58,427 nucleotides of DNA from Opitutia bacterium (lineage in GTDB: Bacteria; Verrucomicrobiota; Verrucomicrobiia; Opitutales; UBA953): the NCBI GenBank assembly GCA_003569165.1, contig BGOI01000011.1, positions 1-58,427 on the forward strand, in the 5' to 3' direction. A program made the translations under genes and the position numbers. This document shows, piece by piece, positions 33,333 to 42,247 of the stretch (within the stretch, counting starts at the first letter, position 1; the number at the start of each line of letters is the position of its first letter). The notes under the pieces were generated by a model. The model saw nothing but the letters and a program-made list of their open reading frames with translations, did no database searches and had not been told where the DNA came from.

Positions 33333-34248
33333 GCCGGCGGAAGTAGTGGACCGTCTCGGCTAGTCCGGCATTGACGGACGACTGCGGTTTCCATCCTGAG
33401 GATCGAAGCCGTTCGGTTGAGGCTAGCGAATGACGGACATCACCGGCGCGGGGCGGGAGGTGTTCGATGGCGGATTTAGAGCCAGTGAGACGGATGATCT
33501 CTTGAGCGAGCGCGAGGATGGACTGGCTTTGACCATAGCCGACGTTGTAGGTGCCAGACATATCCTTCGAGTGACCCGCATAGGCGAGTGCTCCGACGAT
33601 ATCGGCCACGTGGATGAAGTCGCGCGTCTGACCGCCGTCGCCATGGATACCGATGGGTTCGTCACGGAGAGCCTTGGCGATGAAGATGGGCACGGCGGCG
33701 GCGTAGGCGGAACGAGGGTCCTGCTGCGGGCCGAAGACGTTGAAGAAGCGTAGGCTCGTGGTGCCGAGGCCATGGGCGACGCGGTACTGTTCGAGCAACT
33801 TCTCCCCCGCGAGCTTGGTCTCGGCGTAGGGAGATTTTGGCTCCGGCGGCATCGACTCGAGCTTCGGCGTGGTCGGGTTATCGCCATAAATGGCGGCGGA
33901 GGAAGCCAGGACGACCTTGCGGGCGCCCGCGGCCAAGGCGGCATCCAGCACTCGGCGGGTGCCCTCGGTGTTCAGCTCGGCGCACTCAGCCGGCTTGGCG
34001 ACAGACTCTGGTACGGAGACCATTGCGGCGAGATGATAGACCTCCTCGGCGCCAGCGATGGCCTGTTTGAGGGCGACGTCATCCAGGATGGAGCCTGGGA
34101 GAAAACGGCAACGGACACCCTCGAGGTTGCGGGCATAGCCGCTGCGCAGGTCATCGAGCACCGTGACTTCAGCTTGCTCAGCGAAATGACGTGCCAGGTG
34201 TGAGCCGATGAAGCCCGCGCCGCCGGTGATGAGGATCCGCTTGCTCAT
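33322..34248 (-). CDS. NAD-dependent nucleotide-sugar 4-epimerase (GalE/WbpP-like)
   Basis: 308 residues. Rossmann motif ILITGGAGFIGSHLARHF, then VYHLAAMVSVPESV and the catalytic S-Y-K set (SSAAIYGDN, YAETKLAGEKLLEQYR). FFNVFGPQQDPRSAYAAAVPIF is closer to UDP-GlcNAc/UDP-GalNAc epimerases of the WbpP/WbgU type than to classic GalE. In context it would interconvert UDP-GlcNAc and UDP-GalNAc. Last gene of the amino-sugar operon, with ATGA overlap with the NahK-like gene. Convergent with the His-rich protein gene. Confidence 0.85.
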   Translation of the reverse strand: MSKRILITGGAGFIGSHLARHFAEQAEVTVLDDLRSGYARNLEGVRCRFLPGSILDDVALKQAIAGAEEVYHLAAMVSVPESVAKPAECAELNTEGTRRVLDAALAAGARKVVLASSAAIYGDNPTTPKLESMPPEPKSPYAETKLAGEKLLEQYRVAHGLGTTSLRFFNVFGPQQDPRSAYAAAVPIFIAKALRDEPIGIHGDGGQTRDFIHVADIVGALAYAGHSKDMSGTYNVGYGQSQSILALAQEIIRLTGSKSAIEHLPPRAGDVRHSLASTERLRSSGWKPQSSVNAGLAETVHYFRRLKA

Positions 34249-35360
34249 ACGCGTGCGACCAGCGCTTGCATGGCGGGAAGCTGGGCTTCGATGGATTCGA
34301 CGAGTTTGAACTGCGTGCGGGCTCGGTCGAGATTGTGCGTTGGGCGCTTAATCTTGAAATAGGTATCGCCCTCCAGCCAATCAGTGAGGAAGCGAAGGCC
34401 GATCTCGAAGGTGATGAGCTTGCCCGCAAAAGGCAGGAGCGCGCTCTCTCTTGGCGTCAGGAAACCGCGGGTAGATTCGAGGTAGCCTTTGACCAAGGCC
34501 TCAAACATGGGAAACTGCATCCGAACCTTGGCGAGGTCAGTCTCATCCTCGGCCGCCGGTGAAGTCGAAGTGCGCACGAGGTCGCCAAAATCATAGAGCA
34601 CGGAGCCGGGCATCACCGTATCGAGGTCGATGACGCAGACCCCTTCCTGGGTGATGTCGTCCAACAGGACGTTGTTCAGCTTAGTGTCATTATGCGTCAC
34701 GCGTTCAGGTATCGTGCCGTCGCGGAGGGCTTCGACGACCACGCTGACTTCGTGGGCGCGGGCCAAGGCGAAGGCGATCTCAGGCACGGCGGCGGCGGCC
34801 CGGCCATGGGCGTCGTGCGCCAAGGCCTGCTGGAAGCGAGCGAAACGGAACGGAGTGTGATGGAAGTCTGGGATGGTCTCGTGGAGTCGGCCGCCAGGAA
34901 GATCGGCGAGCAGCGACTGGAAGGCGCCGAAGGACTTGGCGGCGGCGTAAGCTTGTTCCGGTGAACGCACGACGTCATGACCCGTGGCGCCTTCGATGAA
35001 GTGGTAGCAGCGCCAGCGATTGCCGGCGGCGTCGATATGCCAAGCCTTGCCTTCGAGGGTCGGGATGAGCCGGAGCGTTCGGCGTTCGGCGTCGGGCTCA
35101 CCGGCCTCCTTGAGTTTGGCGAAAGCGTGGGCGCAGACGCGTTCCACGTTGGCCATGAGTTCGTCTGGACGACGGAAAACGTTATGGTTGATGCGCTGGA
35201 GCACGAAGCGGCTTGGTCCACCCGCGGGCTTCACGTCGACCTTGTACGTATCATTGATATGGCCGCTGCCGTAGGGGGAGGCCGATACGATCTCGCCGAC
35301 GAGCGCAAATTGATGCGCGATGGCAAGGGCGTCATGTCCAGCGGCGGTAGTCATCGTCAC
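34245..35360 (-). CDS. nahK: N-acetylhexosamine 1-kinase (NahK-like)
   Basis: 371 residues from GTG 35360 (an ATG at 35354 is also possible). Aminoglycoside phosphotransferase/choline kinase fold. SPYGSGHINDTYKVDV is the glycine-rich start that resembles NahK. RVTHNDTKLNNVLLDD is the catalytic loop (H-N-D), and GVCVIDLDTVMPG is the metal-binding DLD segment. NahK makes GlcNAc-1-P or GalNAc-1-P from the free sugar and ATP (family knowledge). It sits between a nucleotidyltransferase and an epimerase, with 4-base overlaps to both, which strongly supports the role. A related alternative would be homoserine or choline kinase, less likely here. Confidence 0.85.
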   Translation of the reverse strand: MTMTTAAGHDALAIAHQFALVGEIVSASPYGSGHINDTYKVDVKPAGGPSRFVLQRINHNVFRRPDELMANVERVCAHAFAKLKEAGEPDAERRTLRLIPTLEGKAWHIDAAGNRWRCYHFIEGATGHDVVRSPEQAYAAAKSFGAFQSLLADLPGGRLHETIPDFHHTPFRFARFQQALAHDAHGRAAAAVPEIAFALARAHEVSVVVEALRDGTIPERVTHNDTKLNNVLLDDITQEGVCVIDLDTVMPGSVLYDFGDLVRTSTSPAAEDETDLAKVRMQFPMFEALVKGYLESTRGFLTPRESALLPFAGKLITFEIGLRFLTDWLEGDTYFKIKRPTHNLDRARTQFKLVESIEAQLPAMQALVARV

Positions 35361-36262
35361 GCCCAGAGGGAAGGGGGGTAGGCGCCGCTACGGACCTGCT
35401 GGGCGATGCTCGCTTGGACGATGGGCTTGTCTTCGCGATAGGTGACACCGAACCAAGTGGAATCAGATCGCAGCACCTGACAGGTCGCCTGGCTGGCGCG
35501 AATAAGACTGCCGACGGACATCGGGATGTAAGCCTCGCTTTTCATCTCAGCGCCTTTGGCTGTCAGAAAGGCGCGGAAATCGGCCTCGAGTTGCGGGAAG
35601 ATCGCGGGAGTGAAGCCCCACATGTTCATCGAGACAGGCTCTTCACCGGTCAGCGCCACGACCTTACCGTCGTCTCCGCGGTGTTCAGCTCCGTGCGCGA
35701 GTTTAGCGATCTTCGTGAGCTCCTGGATGTCGGTCAGATTACCGCCGGCATCGGTCTGGCAGACGCCGCGGGCGACCGTGCCATGTTCGGAGAGGGTGTT
35801 CTTGAGCGTGAAACCCACCATGGCGTATGCCGTGGACTCATTGGAGAGGCCGGCGAGGTAGCGGCCGAGCGTCGCATAGGAATCGCGTCCGTAAAAGTCG
35901 TCGGCATTAATCACCGCAAAGGGTGCGGTCACGGCATCGCGGGCACAGAGGATAGCATGGGTGGTGCCCCAAGGCTTTTCGCGACCGGCCGGGACCGAGA
36001 AGCCTGCGGGCAGTTGATCGATGGTCTGGAAGGCAAAGCCGACATCGATCCGGCCGGCAAACTTCGCGGCGATGCGTTCACGGAAATCTTTCTCGAAATC
36101 TGGACGAATGATGAAGACCACCTTGCCGAAGCCGGCACGGATGGCGTCGAATACGGAGTAGTCCAGAATGGTCTCGCCGGAGGGTCCCATCGGGTCGATC
36201 TGCTTGAGTCCGCCGTAGCGGCTGCCCATGCCGGCGGCGAGGACGAGGAGGGTGGGTTTCAT
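35357..36262 (-). CDS. NDP-sugar pyrophosphorylase / nucleotidyltransferase
   Basis: 301 residues. VLAAGMGSRYGGLKQIDPMG is the G-x-G-x-R...K signature of sugar nucleotidyltransferases. AVINADDFYGRDSY gives the metal-binding Asp. The C-terminal half is alpha/beta without the left-handed helix of GlmU, so it has transferase activity only. In this operon it would form UDP-HexNAc (or another NDP-HexNAc) from HexNAc-1-P and NTP. Substrate assigned only by context. One base after the PIG-L stop (start 36262); its stop overlaps the NahK start. Confidence 0.85.
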   Translation of the reverse strand: MKPTLLVLAAGMGSRYGGLKQIDPMGPSGETILDYSVFDAIRAGFGKVVFIIRPDFEKDFRERIAAKFAGRIDVGFAFQTIDQLPAGFSVPAGREKPWGTTHAILCARDAVTAPFAVINADDFYGRDSYATLGRYLAGLSNESTAYAMVGFTLKNTLSEHGTVARGVCQTDAGGNLTDIQELTKIAKLAHGAEHRGDDGKVVALTGEEPVSMNMWGFTPAIFPQLEADFRAFLTAKGAEMKSEAYIPMSVGSLIRASQATCQVLRSDSTWFGVTYREDKPIVQASIAQQVRSGAYPPSLWA

Positions 36263-36263
36263 G

Positions 36264-37112
36264 TCAGAGGGATTTCCGGATGCGCGCGGTGACGTCGGCT
36301 TTAAGGCGATCGATGAAGCCGACCGTGTAAGCGACGGGGTCGAGGGAGTCGTCCTGGACGAGCGGTGTTAGGTCCATGGCCCACTGCATGGCAGATTCTT
36401 GGTCGGTGGAGTGGGCGTTGCTGAAGGTCGCGTTGGCCGTGCGGCGGCCGAGAACGGCGAGGTCGTAGCGTTTACCTCCGGCAATCTGCGTGGCGAACAC
36501 TTCGTTGAGGGCGCGGGCGAGTTCCGGGCGTGCGGAGATGGGCATGGCTGTCTTCTCGCTGTCGACGAGCCAATCGAGGTCGCGCCAGACTTCGCAGCCG
36601 TAAACCACCTTCGGCCGTTCGGCCTTAGGCAATTGGCGCAGGGCCTCGATGCAGCGGAGCGCGCAGCCGACATGGGTGTCATGTTTATCGGCGAGGTTAT
36701 GCAGGTAGACGACTTCAGGTCGGCTCGCTTCGAAGATGCGGCGGAGGTCGTCGCGGACGGCGGACTGCTGGGCGTCGCGAACGGCGGCGCTGCCAAAGCC
36801 TAACTGGGCGATGAAGGAATATTGGCCGATGACCGCGGCGGCTTCCTGCTCGCGAATGCGTTCAGCGGCGATCTGATCATCCGTCCAGTCCTTGAACTGG
36901 CCGGCCCGCGAGCTACCGCGTCCGTCGGTGATGGTCACGCCTCCGAACCAGCGATCGGTCCGATCGTAGCAGGTGAGGATGCCATGGAAGGCCATGAACT
37001 CGAGGTCATCTTGGTGCGCTCCGATACCAAGGTGGGTGGTACGGCGGATGGCGTCTGGGCCAGTCTTGCCGTCTGGGGTCACGAGGCGCGCGAGGGGGTT
37101 GAGAGAAATCAT
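36264..37112 (-). CDS. PIG-L/LmbE-family N-deacetylase
   Basis: 282 residues. The zinc motif is GIGAHQDDLEFMA (family consensus A-H-P-D-D with Q in place of P). The downstream His ligand element is DKHDTHVGCAL (H-x-x-H). GQYSFIAQLGF and VVYLHNLADKHD are typical strands. Members remove acetyl from N-acetylglucosamine-containing substrates such as GlcNAc, diacetylchitobiose or GlcNAc-inositol. No nagA gene is in the operon, so this protein may supply the deacetylation step before nagB, an inference. ATG 37112 overlaps the ROK stop by 4 bases. Confidence 0.82.
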   Translation of the reverse strand: MISLNPLARLVTPDGKTGPDAIRRTTHLGIGAHQDDLEFMAFHGILTCYDRTDRWFGGVTITDGRGSSRAGQFKDWTDDQIAAERIREQEAAAVIGQYSFIAQLGFGSAAVRDAQQSAVRDDLRRIFEASRPEVVYLHNLADKHDTHVGCALRCIEALRQLPKAERPKVVYGCEVWRDLDWLVDSEKTAMPISARPELARALNEVFATQIAGGKRYDLAVLGRRTANATFSNAHSTDQESAMQWAMDLTPLVQDDSLDPVAYTVGFIDRLKADVTARIRKSL

Positions 37113-38494
37113 CGGCTCAAGGCGGGGAGGGAGGCGGCGGCGATAGCTTGGCCGTGGCGTTTATCTTTCTCCGCGGGTACCAGGAGGTCGATGCGAAGTT
37201 CGGGGAATTCATCGCGCAGGACCATCCGGGCCTGTTCGATGATGATGGTGCCGCCCTGGCCGGACGTAACCCGTCCCATGATGAGCAGGCAGCTCAGCTC
37301 GTAGAAGCTCGCGAAATGGGCGATCGCGTAACCGAAGGCGATGCCGATGGCCTCGTAGACTTGTTGGGCTCGCGGGTCTCCAGCGAGTAGGAGCTTTTGG
37401 AGCTCCTCGAGCTGCTCGGGGAGGCGCATCGAGGTGGGCAGTTCGATGCCGGCAAGCGGCAGTAGCCGCCCCACGCCTTGTTGGCTGAAATATTGCACGG
37501 CGCATCCGCGATCACCGGACCATTCGTCGGCGGGGCCGTCTAGTCGGTAGTCCACAGGCACGAAGGCCAGCTCGCTGAGCCAGTTGGTCAGGTTGCCGGC
37601 CGAGTCGACGTAGCCAGCGGCCACGCTCGTGCCCATCGCCACGCCGAGGACGGCGTTGCGTCCGAGGGACATCGACCCGGCGAGGGCCGTGACGTCGCCG
37701 TCGTTGAGGACTTCGAAGGGAACGCCGTAGGATCGGGCGAGATCCAGGAAAATATCCCGTACCTGCGAGTCAAAGACGCCCACGTCGGTAATGCCACGGA
37801 AGAGCGAGGCGACGCGTACCTTGTTGTTGACGTAGACACCGGCGGAAGAACCGCCGATGGCGTCGACGCGGGGCAGATGGCTGGCGGCGAGATCCAGCGA
37901 GTGACGGATACCGGCGAGGTGATAGGCCGGGTCGGACTGGAAGTAGGGATCCCACTTCACTTCCTCGGAGAAGACTACCTTGCCGTCGATGAGAGCAGCG
38001 CACTTGCGATCGGAGCCGCCGAGATCGAAGCCGATGCGGCAGCCTTCCAGGTTGCGGCCGAGGGACAGATGGGCGGTGGAGGCGACGGGAAGTTCGGATG
38101 CGCTCACCTCGCGGAATAAGAGGGGGCGCTCGAAGACTTTGCAGAAGAAATTCGCATCGAAAGCGCGGCAGCCTTTAGGCGAGTAATCGGCCTGCAGGCG
38201 GAGGACGAGTCCGGCGGCTTCATGGCCGCAAAGCAGGATATCGGAGGCGCCGCGGGACCAGAGCAGGAACTTTACCGTGCGTTCAACGTGCAGATAAGTC
38301 GCGGTATCGTCGACTCCGCAGGCTAGGACTCGCGTGCGGAATAAGGAGGCGGTGCCATCTTCCCGGCGGAGGGCGATGGTGAGTTCGGTGGAGCCTCCCG
38401 TGCGATCGCAGTGGCGCAGGTAGTCCCGAGTCCAGAGCACCGCCGGGACAAGCCCTGGGTCGATGGAGGAGCGATGGCGGGGGGCAGCGTCCAT
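37109..38494 (-). CDS. ROK-family sugar kinase-like protein
   Basis: 461 residues from ATG 38494; a TTG at 38506 that overlaps the nagB stop is an alternative. After an N-terminal region of about 160 residues that is not recognised come IGFDLGGSDRKCAALIDG (ATP-binding DxGG), DAIGGSSAGVYVNN, LNDGDVTALAGSMSLGRNAVLGVAMGTSV (catalytic Asp in NDGD, then the GxGxG-like block) and an ATP-binding C-terminus. The usual ROK zinc motif (C-x-C-G-x-x-G-C) is missing, so it may be a divergent kinase or a regulator-like member. In this operon it could phosphorylate an amino sugar at C6, giving the nagB pathway its substrate. Confidence 0.78.
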   Translation of the reverse strand: MDAAPRHRSSIDPGLVPAVLWTRDYLRHCDRTGGSTELTIALRREDGTASLFRTRVLACGVDDTATYLHVERTVKFLLWSRGASDILLCGHEAAGLVLRLQADYSPKGCRAFDANFFCKVFERPLLFREVSASELPVASTAHLSLGRNLEGCRIGFDLGGSDRKCAALIDGKVVFSEEVKWDPYFQSDPAYHLAGIRHSLDLAASHLPRVDAIGGSSAGVYVNNKVRVASLFRGITDVGVFDSQVRDIFLDLARSYGVPFEVLNDGDVTALAGSMSLGRNAVLGVAMGTSVAAGYVDSAGNLTNWLSELAFVPVDYRLDGPADEWSGDRGCAVQYFSQQGVGRLLPLAGIELPTSMRLPEQLEELQKLLLAGDPRAQQVYEAIGIAFGYAIAHFASFYELSCLLIMGRVTSGQGGTIIIEQARMVLRDEFPELRIDLLVPAEKDKRHGQAIAAASLPALSR

Positions 38495-38502
38495 CTGACA
38501 GG

Positions 38503-39245
38503 TCAAAGGGCTCTGGCAGCCGCCGCGTCGAGGTGGAAGGTGCAGCCGGGATGCTGTTGCAGCCAGGTGGCCGGACAGCTTGGGGAGGGTGCTTCTTTCA
38601 TCGCGCGCCGGACAATCTCGGCCTTGGCCTCACCGAAGGCGATCAGTTCGATTCGACGGGCTTCGAGAATCGTGGCGACCCCCATCGTCAAGGCGCCGTG
38701 CGGGACTTGGTCAAGATCACCGAAGAAGACAGAATTGTCGCGGCGGGTGACCTCATCAAGGTGGACCCTGCGGGTACGACTATCGGCGGCCGAGGGTGGT
38801 TCATTAAAGCCGATGTGCCCCGTGCGACCAATCCCGAGAATTTGCAGGTCAAATACCGCCGGCGTCGTGGATCGCGGTTTCGAAGTCGGCGCAGTTCTTG
38901 GCGGGGTCATTCGCAAGGCCGTCCGGTATGTGGATGTTAGCCGCAGGAATATCCAGATGGCGGAAGAGGTTCTCTTCCATGAAGAATCGGTACGACTGCG
39001 GGTGCGTCGGGCCAAGGCCTTCGTATTCGTCGAGATTGAAGGTGATGACCGAGCGGAAACTCACGCCCGCTTCACGATGAAGACGGATGAGTTCAGCATA
39101 GAGCGGGAGGGGGGTAGAGCCTTGTCGCGAGTCCCAGCCACGTCGACTTGCCCGATTTCGAGCGTATCTCAATCAGGTCGGCTATCTCCCGGGCAATCGC
39201 CTGCGCGGCGGTTTGTTTGTCGGGGTGAAGCCTGGTCGCGATCAT
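38503..39245 (-). CDS. nagB: Glucosamine-6-phosphate deaminase (two frameshifts)
   Basis: About 248 residues when three pieces are joined. N-terminal MIATRLHPDKQTAAQAIARE, then a break near 39115. The next piece has FNLDEYEGLGPTHPQSYRFF (the NagB D-E-Y active-site region) and NIHIPDGLANDPAKNC, then a break near 38855. The last piece has LGIGRTGHIGFNEPPS (catalytic His element) and reads to TGA at 38503. It converts GlcN-6-P to Fru-6-P and ammonia. ATG 39245 lies one base after the valS TAA. The breaks are near G or C runs and are probably base-calling errors. Confidence 0.87.
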
Positions 39246-39246
39246 C

Positions 39247-41969
39247 TTAGCCTAGTGTGGCGAGCATGCGCGCAATCTCTTCACGCTTGGCCTTGGCGTC
39301 GTCGAGCTGTTTGCGAGCACCTTCGAGAATCTTGGGTGGAGCTTTCGAGACGAACGCGTCGTTAGTGAGCTTGGCTTCACCGGCGGCGACCGCTTGTTCG
39401 AGCTTCGTCAGTTCCTTGGCGAGACGGATCTTTTCGGGGCGACATCAACCGTACCCGAGAGCTCGAGTAAGACCGTACCGAGGGAGTTGAGTGCACCAGT
39501 GCGATCACCAGCATCGTCGGCGAATGTAATCTCGGCCAGGCCAGCCATGCTGCTGAGCTTGTCGCGATTCGACTGGAGAAGCGCTTTCGCCGGGGCGTCC
39601 TTGGCGACAATCGTGATAACTGAATCACGGCGAGTTGCTTGGTTCGCCTGCGATTTGAGGCCGCGGACGGAGGCGACGAACTCGCGGAGCAGGGCGACAT
39701 CAGCCACCTTGGCGGCGCTGAGCTTGATGCCGTTTTCGCGGAGGACGCGCAAGAGGTCGCCACCGGAGCCAGTGTGGTGGTTCTGGATGAAGTCCTTTTC
39801 CGTGCCGTAGCCCAGTAGGTGCCAGAGTTCTTCGGAGATGAACGGGGCGACCGGGTGGAGGAGCAGGAGGAACTGGCGCAGGACGAGGTCTTGGACCGCG
39901 AGGCAGTTGTCAACGAGGGTCGGATCCTTGAGGCGAGCCTTCGAGGCTTCGACGTACCAGTCGCAGAAGTCGCCCCAGAAGAAGGAGTACAGTCCCTGTG
40001 CGTAGGCCGTGAACTCGTGCTCGTCGAGGTTCTTGGTCGTGCTGTCGGTCAGTTCGGCAAGTCCCTGAGGATGGCGAAGTCGTCATCGTCGAGCTGCGCG
40101 GCCTTGAGGCGGCTGACCACGGCGGCGAGCGTCGAGTTATCGGCCATCGGGCCCGACATCTGGCGGAAGCGGGCAGCGTTCCAGAGCTTGTTGCAGAAGT
40201 TGCGACCTTGGCCGACGCGATCTTCGTCGAAGAGGATGTCCTGTCCCTTGGGGGGCGATGGACAGCAGGCCGAAGCGGAGACCGTCGGCGCCGAACTTTG
40301 CGATGAGGTCAAGGGGCTCAGGCGAGTTGCCGAGGGACTTGGACATCTTGCGACCAAGCTTATCGCGGATGATGCCGTTGAAGTAGACGCGCTTGAAGGG
40401 GATGCGCTGGCGGATCTCGTCGTCGGTGAGCGTCTTCTTTTCCGGACCATGCAGTTCGAGGCCGGCGATGATCATGCGGGCGACCCAGAGGGAAGATGAT
40501 GTCGGGACCCGTCGCGAGGGCGCCGGTCGGGTACCAATGCTTAAGTTCTTCGGTCGTCTCTCGGGCTTGCGCCAGCCGATGGTCGCGAGGCACCAGAGCC
40601 AGGAGGAGGCCCAGGTATCGAGCACGTCGGGGTCCTGCTCCCAGTTGGCGGCGTCGGCCGGGGCGGTGAGGGAGACGTGAAGGTTCTTGGGGTCGTTGCG
40701 GTCGGCGTCCTTACGGTACCAGACGGGGATGCGGTGGCCCCACCAGAGCTGGCGGCTGACGCACCAGTCCTGGATATTTTCCAGCCAGTGCAGGTAGGTC
40801 TTCGTCCAGCGTTCGGGGTGGAACTTGATGATGCCTGAAGTAACGGCGCGTTTGGCTTCATCAATCTTCGGGTAGCGGATGAACCACTGTTCGCTGAGGC
40901 GAGGTTCGATCGGCACGTCGGCGCGCTCGGAGTAGCCGACGGTATTCTCGTAGGGCTCGGTCTTTACTAAGGCGCCGAGTTCTTCGAGGAGTTTTTCGGC
41001 CATGGCACGGGCCTTGAAGCGTTCGATGCCCGCGAGCGGGCCTGCGTCGGCGTTCATGGTGCCATCCGGGTTCATCACATCGACGACCGGGAGGTCGTGG
41101 CGCTTGCCGATATCAAAGTCGGTGCGGTCGTGGGCGGGGGTGACCTTCAGGACACCGGTACCGAAATCTTTCTCGACCGCCGAATCGCCGACAATCGGAA
41201 TCTGGGCGCGAGGGAAGGGGCGCCAGACATGCTTGCCGATGAGGTGCTTGTAGCGTTCGTCGTCGGGGTGGACCGCGACGGCAGCGTCGCCCGGAATGGT
41301 CTCTGGACGCGTGGTGGAGATCTCGAGGTACGTGCCAGGGATTTCGGCCACCTCGTAGCGCATCCGGTAGAGCGAGCCCTTGGTGGGCTTCATGATTACT
41401 TCTTCGTCGGAAAGGCCAGTCTGCGAGACCGGGCACCAGTTGACCATGCGCTTGCCGCGGTAGACGTAGCCGCGTTCGTAGAGCGTGACGAAGGTCTGCA
41501 ACACCGCCTGCGAGTAGCCGGCATCGAGCGTGTGGACGGTGCGATCCCAATCGCAGGAGGCGCCGAGTTTGCGGAGCTGCCCGAGAATGATGCCGCCGTG
41601 CTTATCACGCCATTCGGACGCAACCTGGATGAATTTCTCGCGGCCGAGGTCGTGGCGCGTTTTACCTTCTTTCTGACGGAGTTCTTTCTCGACGCGGGAC
41701 TGTGTGGCGATGCCAGCGTGGTCGGTGCCTGGAAGCCAGAGGGCGGATTTACCTTCCTGTCGGGCGCGGCGGACCATGATGTCCTGCAGCGTGTTATTGA
41801 GCAGGTGTCCCATGTGCAGGACGCCCGTGACATTGGGCGGAGGGATCATCACCGCAAAGGATTCGCGGGAGTGGTCTACCTTGCCCTTGAAACAGCCGGC
41901 CGCGACCCAGCGGTCGTACCACTGCTGTTCAACGCCTTGCGGCTCATAAGATTTGGGGATTTCGGCCAT
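39247..41969 (-). CDS. valS: Valyl-tRNA synthetase (several frameshifts)
   Basis: About 905 residues when joined. Start [21 protein letters not shown] (ATG 41969). The HIGH-like motif is [18 protein letters not shown], followed by the editing domain ([18 protein letters not shown]) and [10 protein letters not shown] (KMSKS). Near 40500-40560 two shifts leave only a short wrong stretch; the other frame there has [19 protein letters not shown]. Further breaks are near 40240, 40060 and 39440. The C-terminal coiled coil is readable to TAA 39247 ([26 protein letters not shown]). An essential gene, so the breaks must be consensus errors. It heads a run with nagB. Confidence 0.95.
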
Positions 41970-42035
41970 CGGAAAGGGGAATGATTAGGGGTTAAGTTGG
42001 GGATTGAAAAGAACGGACTAGGCGGGCATTAAGAT

Positions 42036-42147
42036 AAGCAAGCCAGGCCCCATGCAATGGGTGGCCGACGAATCCCGCCAGGTCCGGAAGGAAGCAACGG
42101 CAGTCAGTCCATCCGTGTGCCGTGGCAAGCCTGGCCCCTTGCTTTTT
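42036..42147 (+). ncRNA. ffs: Signal recognition particle RNA, small bacterial type (4.5S)
   Basis: The conserved SRP domain IV core GGTCCGGAAGGAAGCA lies at 42081-42096, with the GGAA tetraloop and asymmetric-loop sequences, and CAGT...CCGTGTGCC on the 3' side. The outer stem is AAGCAAG + CCAGGC (42036-42048) pairing with GCCTGG (42129-42134) and CTTGCTT (42138-42144), and it runs into a T tract (42143-42147) that ends the transcript. The molecule is about 110 bases, so it lacks the Alu domain. It binds Ffh and works in co-translational membrane targeting. Divergent from valS. I saw no clear promoter upstream. Confidence 0.93.
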
Positions 42148-42201
42148 CAATCGACGCCTTCCCTTCATTTGGGAGGGCGTCCTTGTTGGGGCGCAAAATA
42201 A

Positions 42202-42226
42202 GAAAGGGTGCTATTCGCACCCTTTC
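42202..42226 (-). terminator. Terminator of the sucA-sucB-lpd run
   Basis: Perfect 10-bp stem GAAAGGGTGC (42202-42211) and GCACCCTTTC (42217-42226), loop TATTC. On the minus strand TTATTTTG follows. It lies 22 bases after the lpd stop. It could also back up the SRP RNA terminator on the plus strand. Confidence 0.85.
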
Positions 42227-42247
42227 GTTCAAAAGTCCTTCCCCGGC

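Noticed and set aside
39247-41969. valS, nagB, rimO and others as real pseudogenes
   Set aside because: Conserved motifs resume exactly after each break, the genes are essential or in intact operons, and breaks sit in or near base runs. Read error is the simpler cause.
42004-42035. A promoter for the SRP RNA (TTGAAA with TAAGAT or CATTAA)
   Set aside because: The better -10 match gives a 20-base spacer, and the other is too weak and too close to the RNA start.
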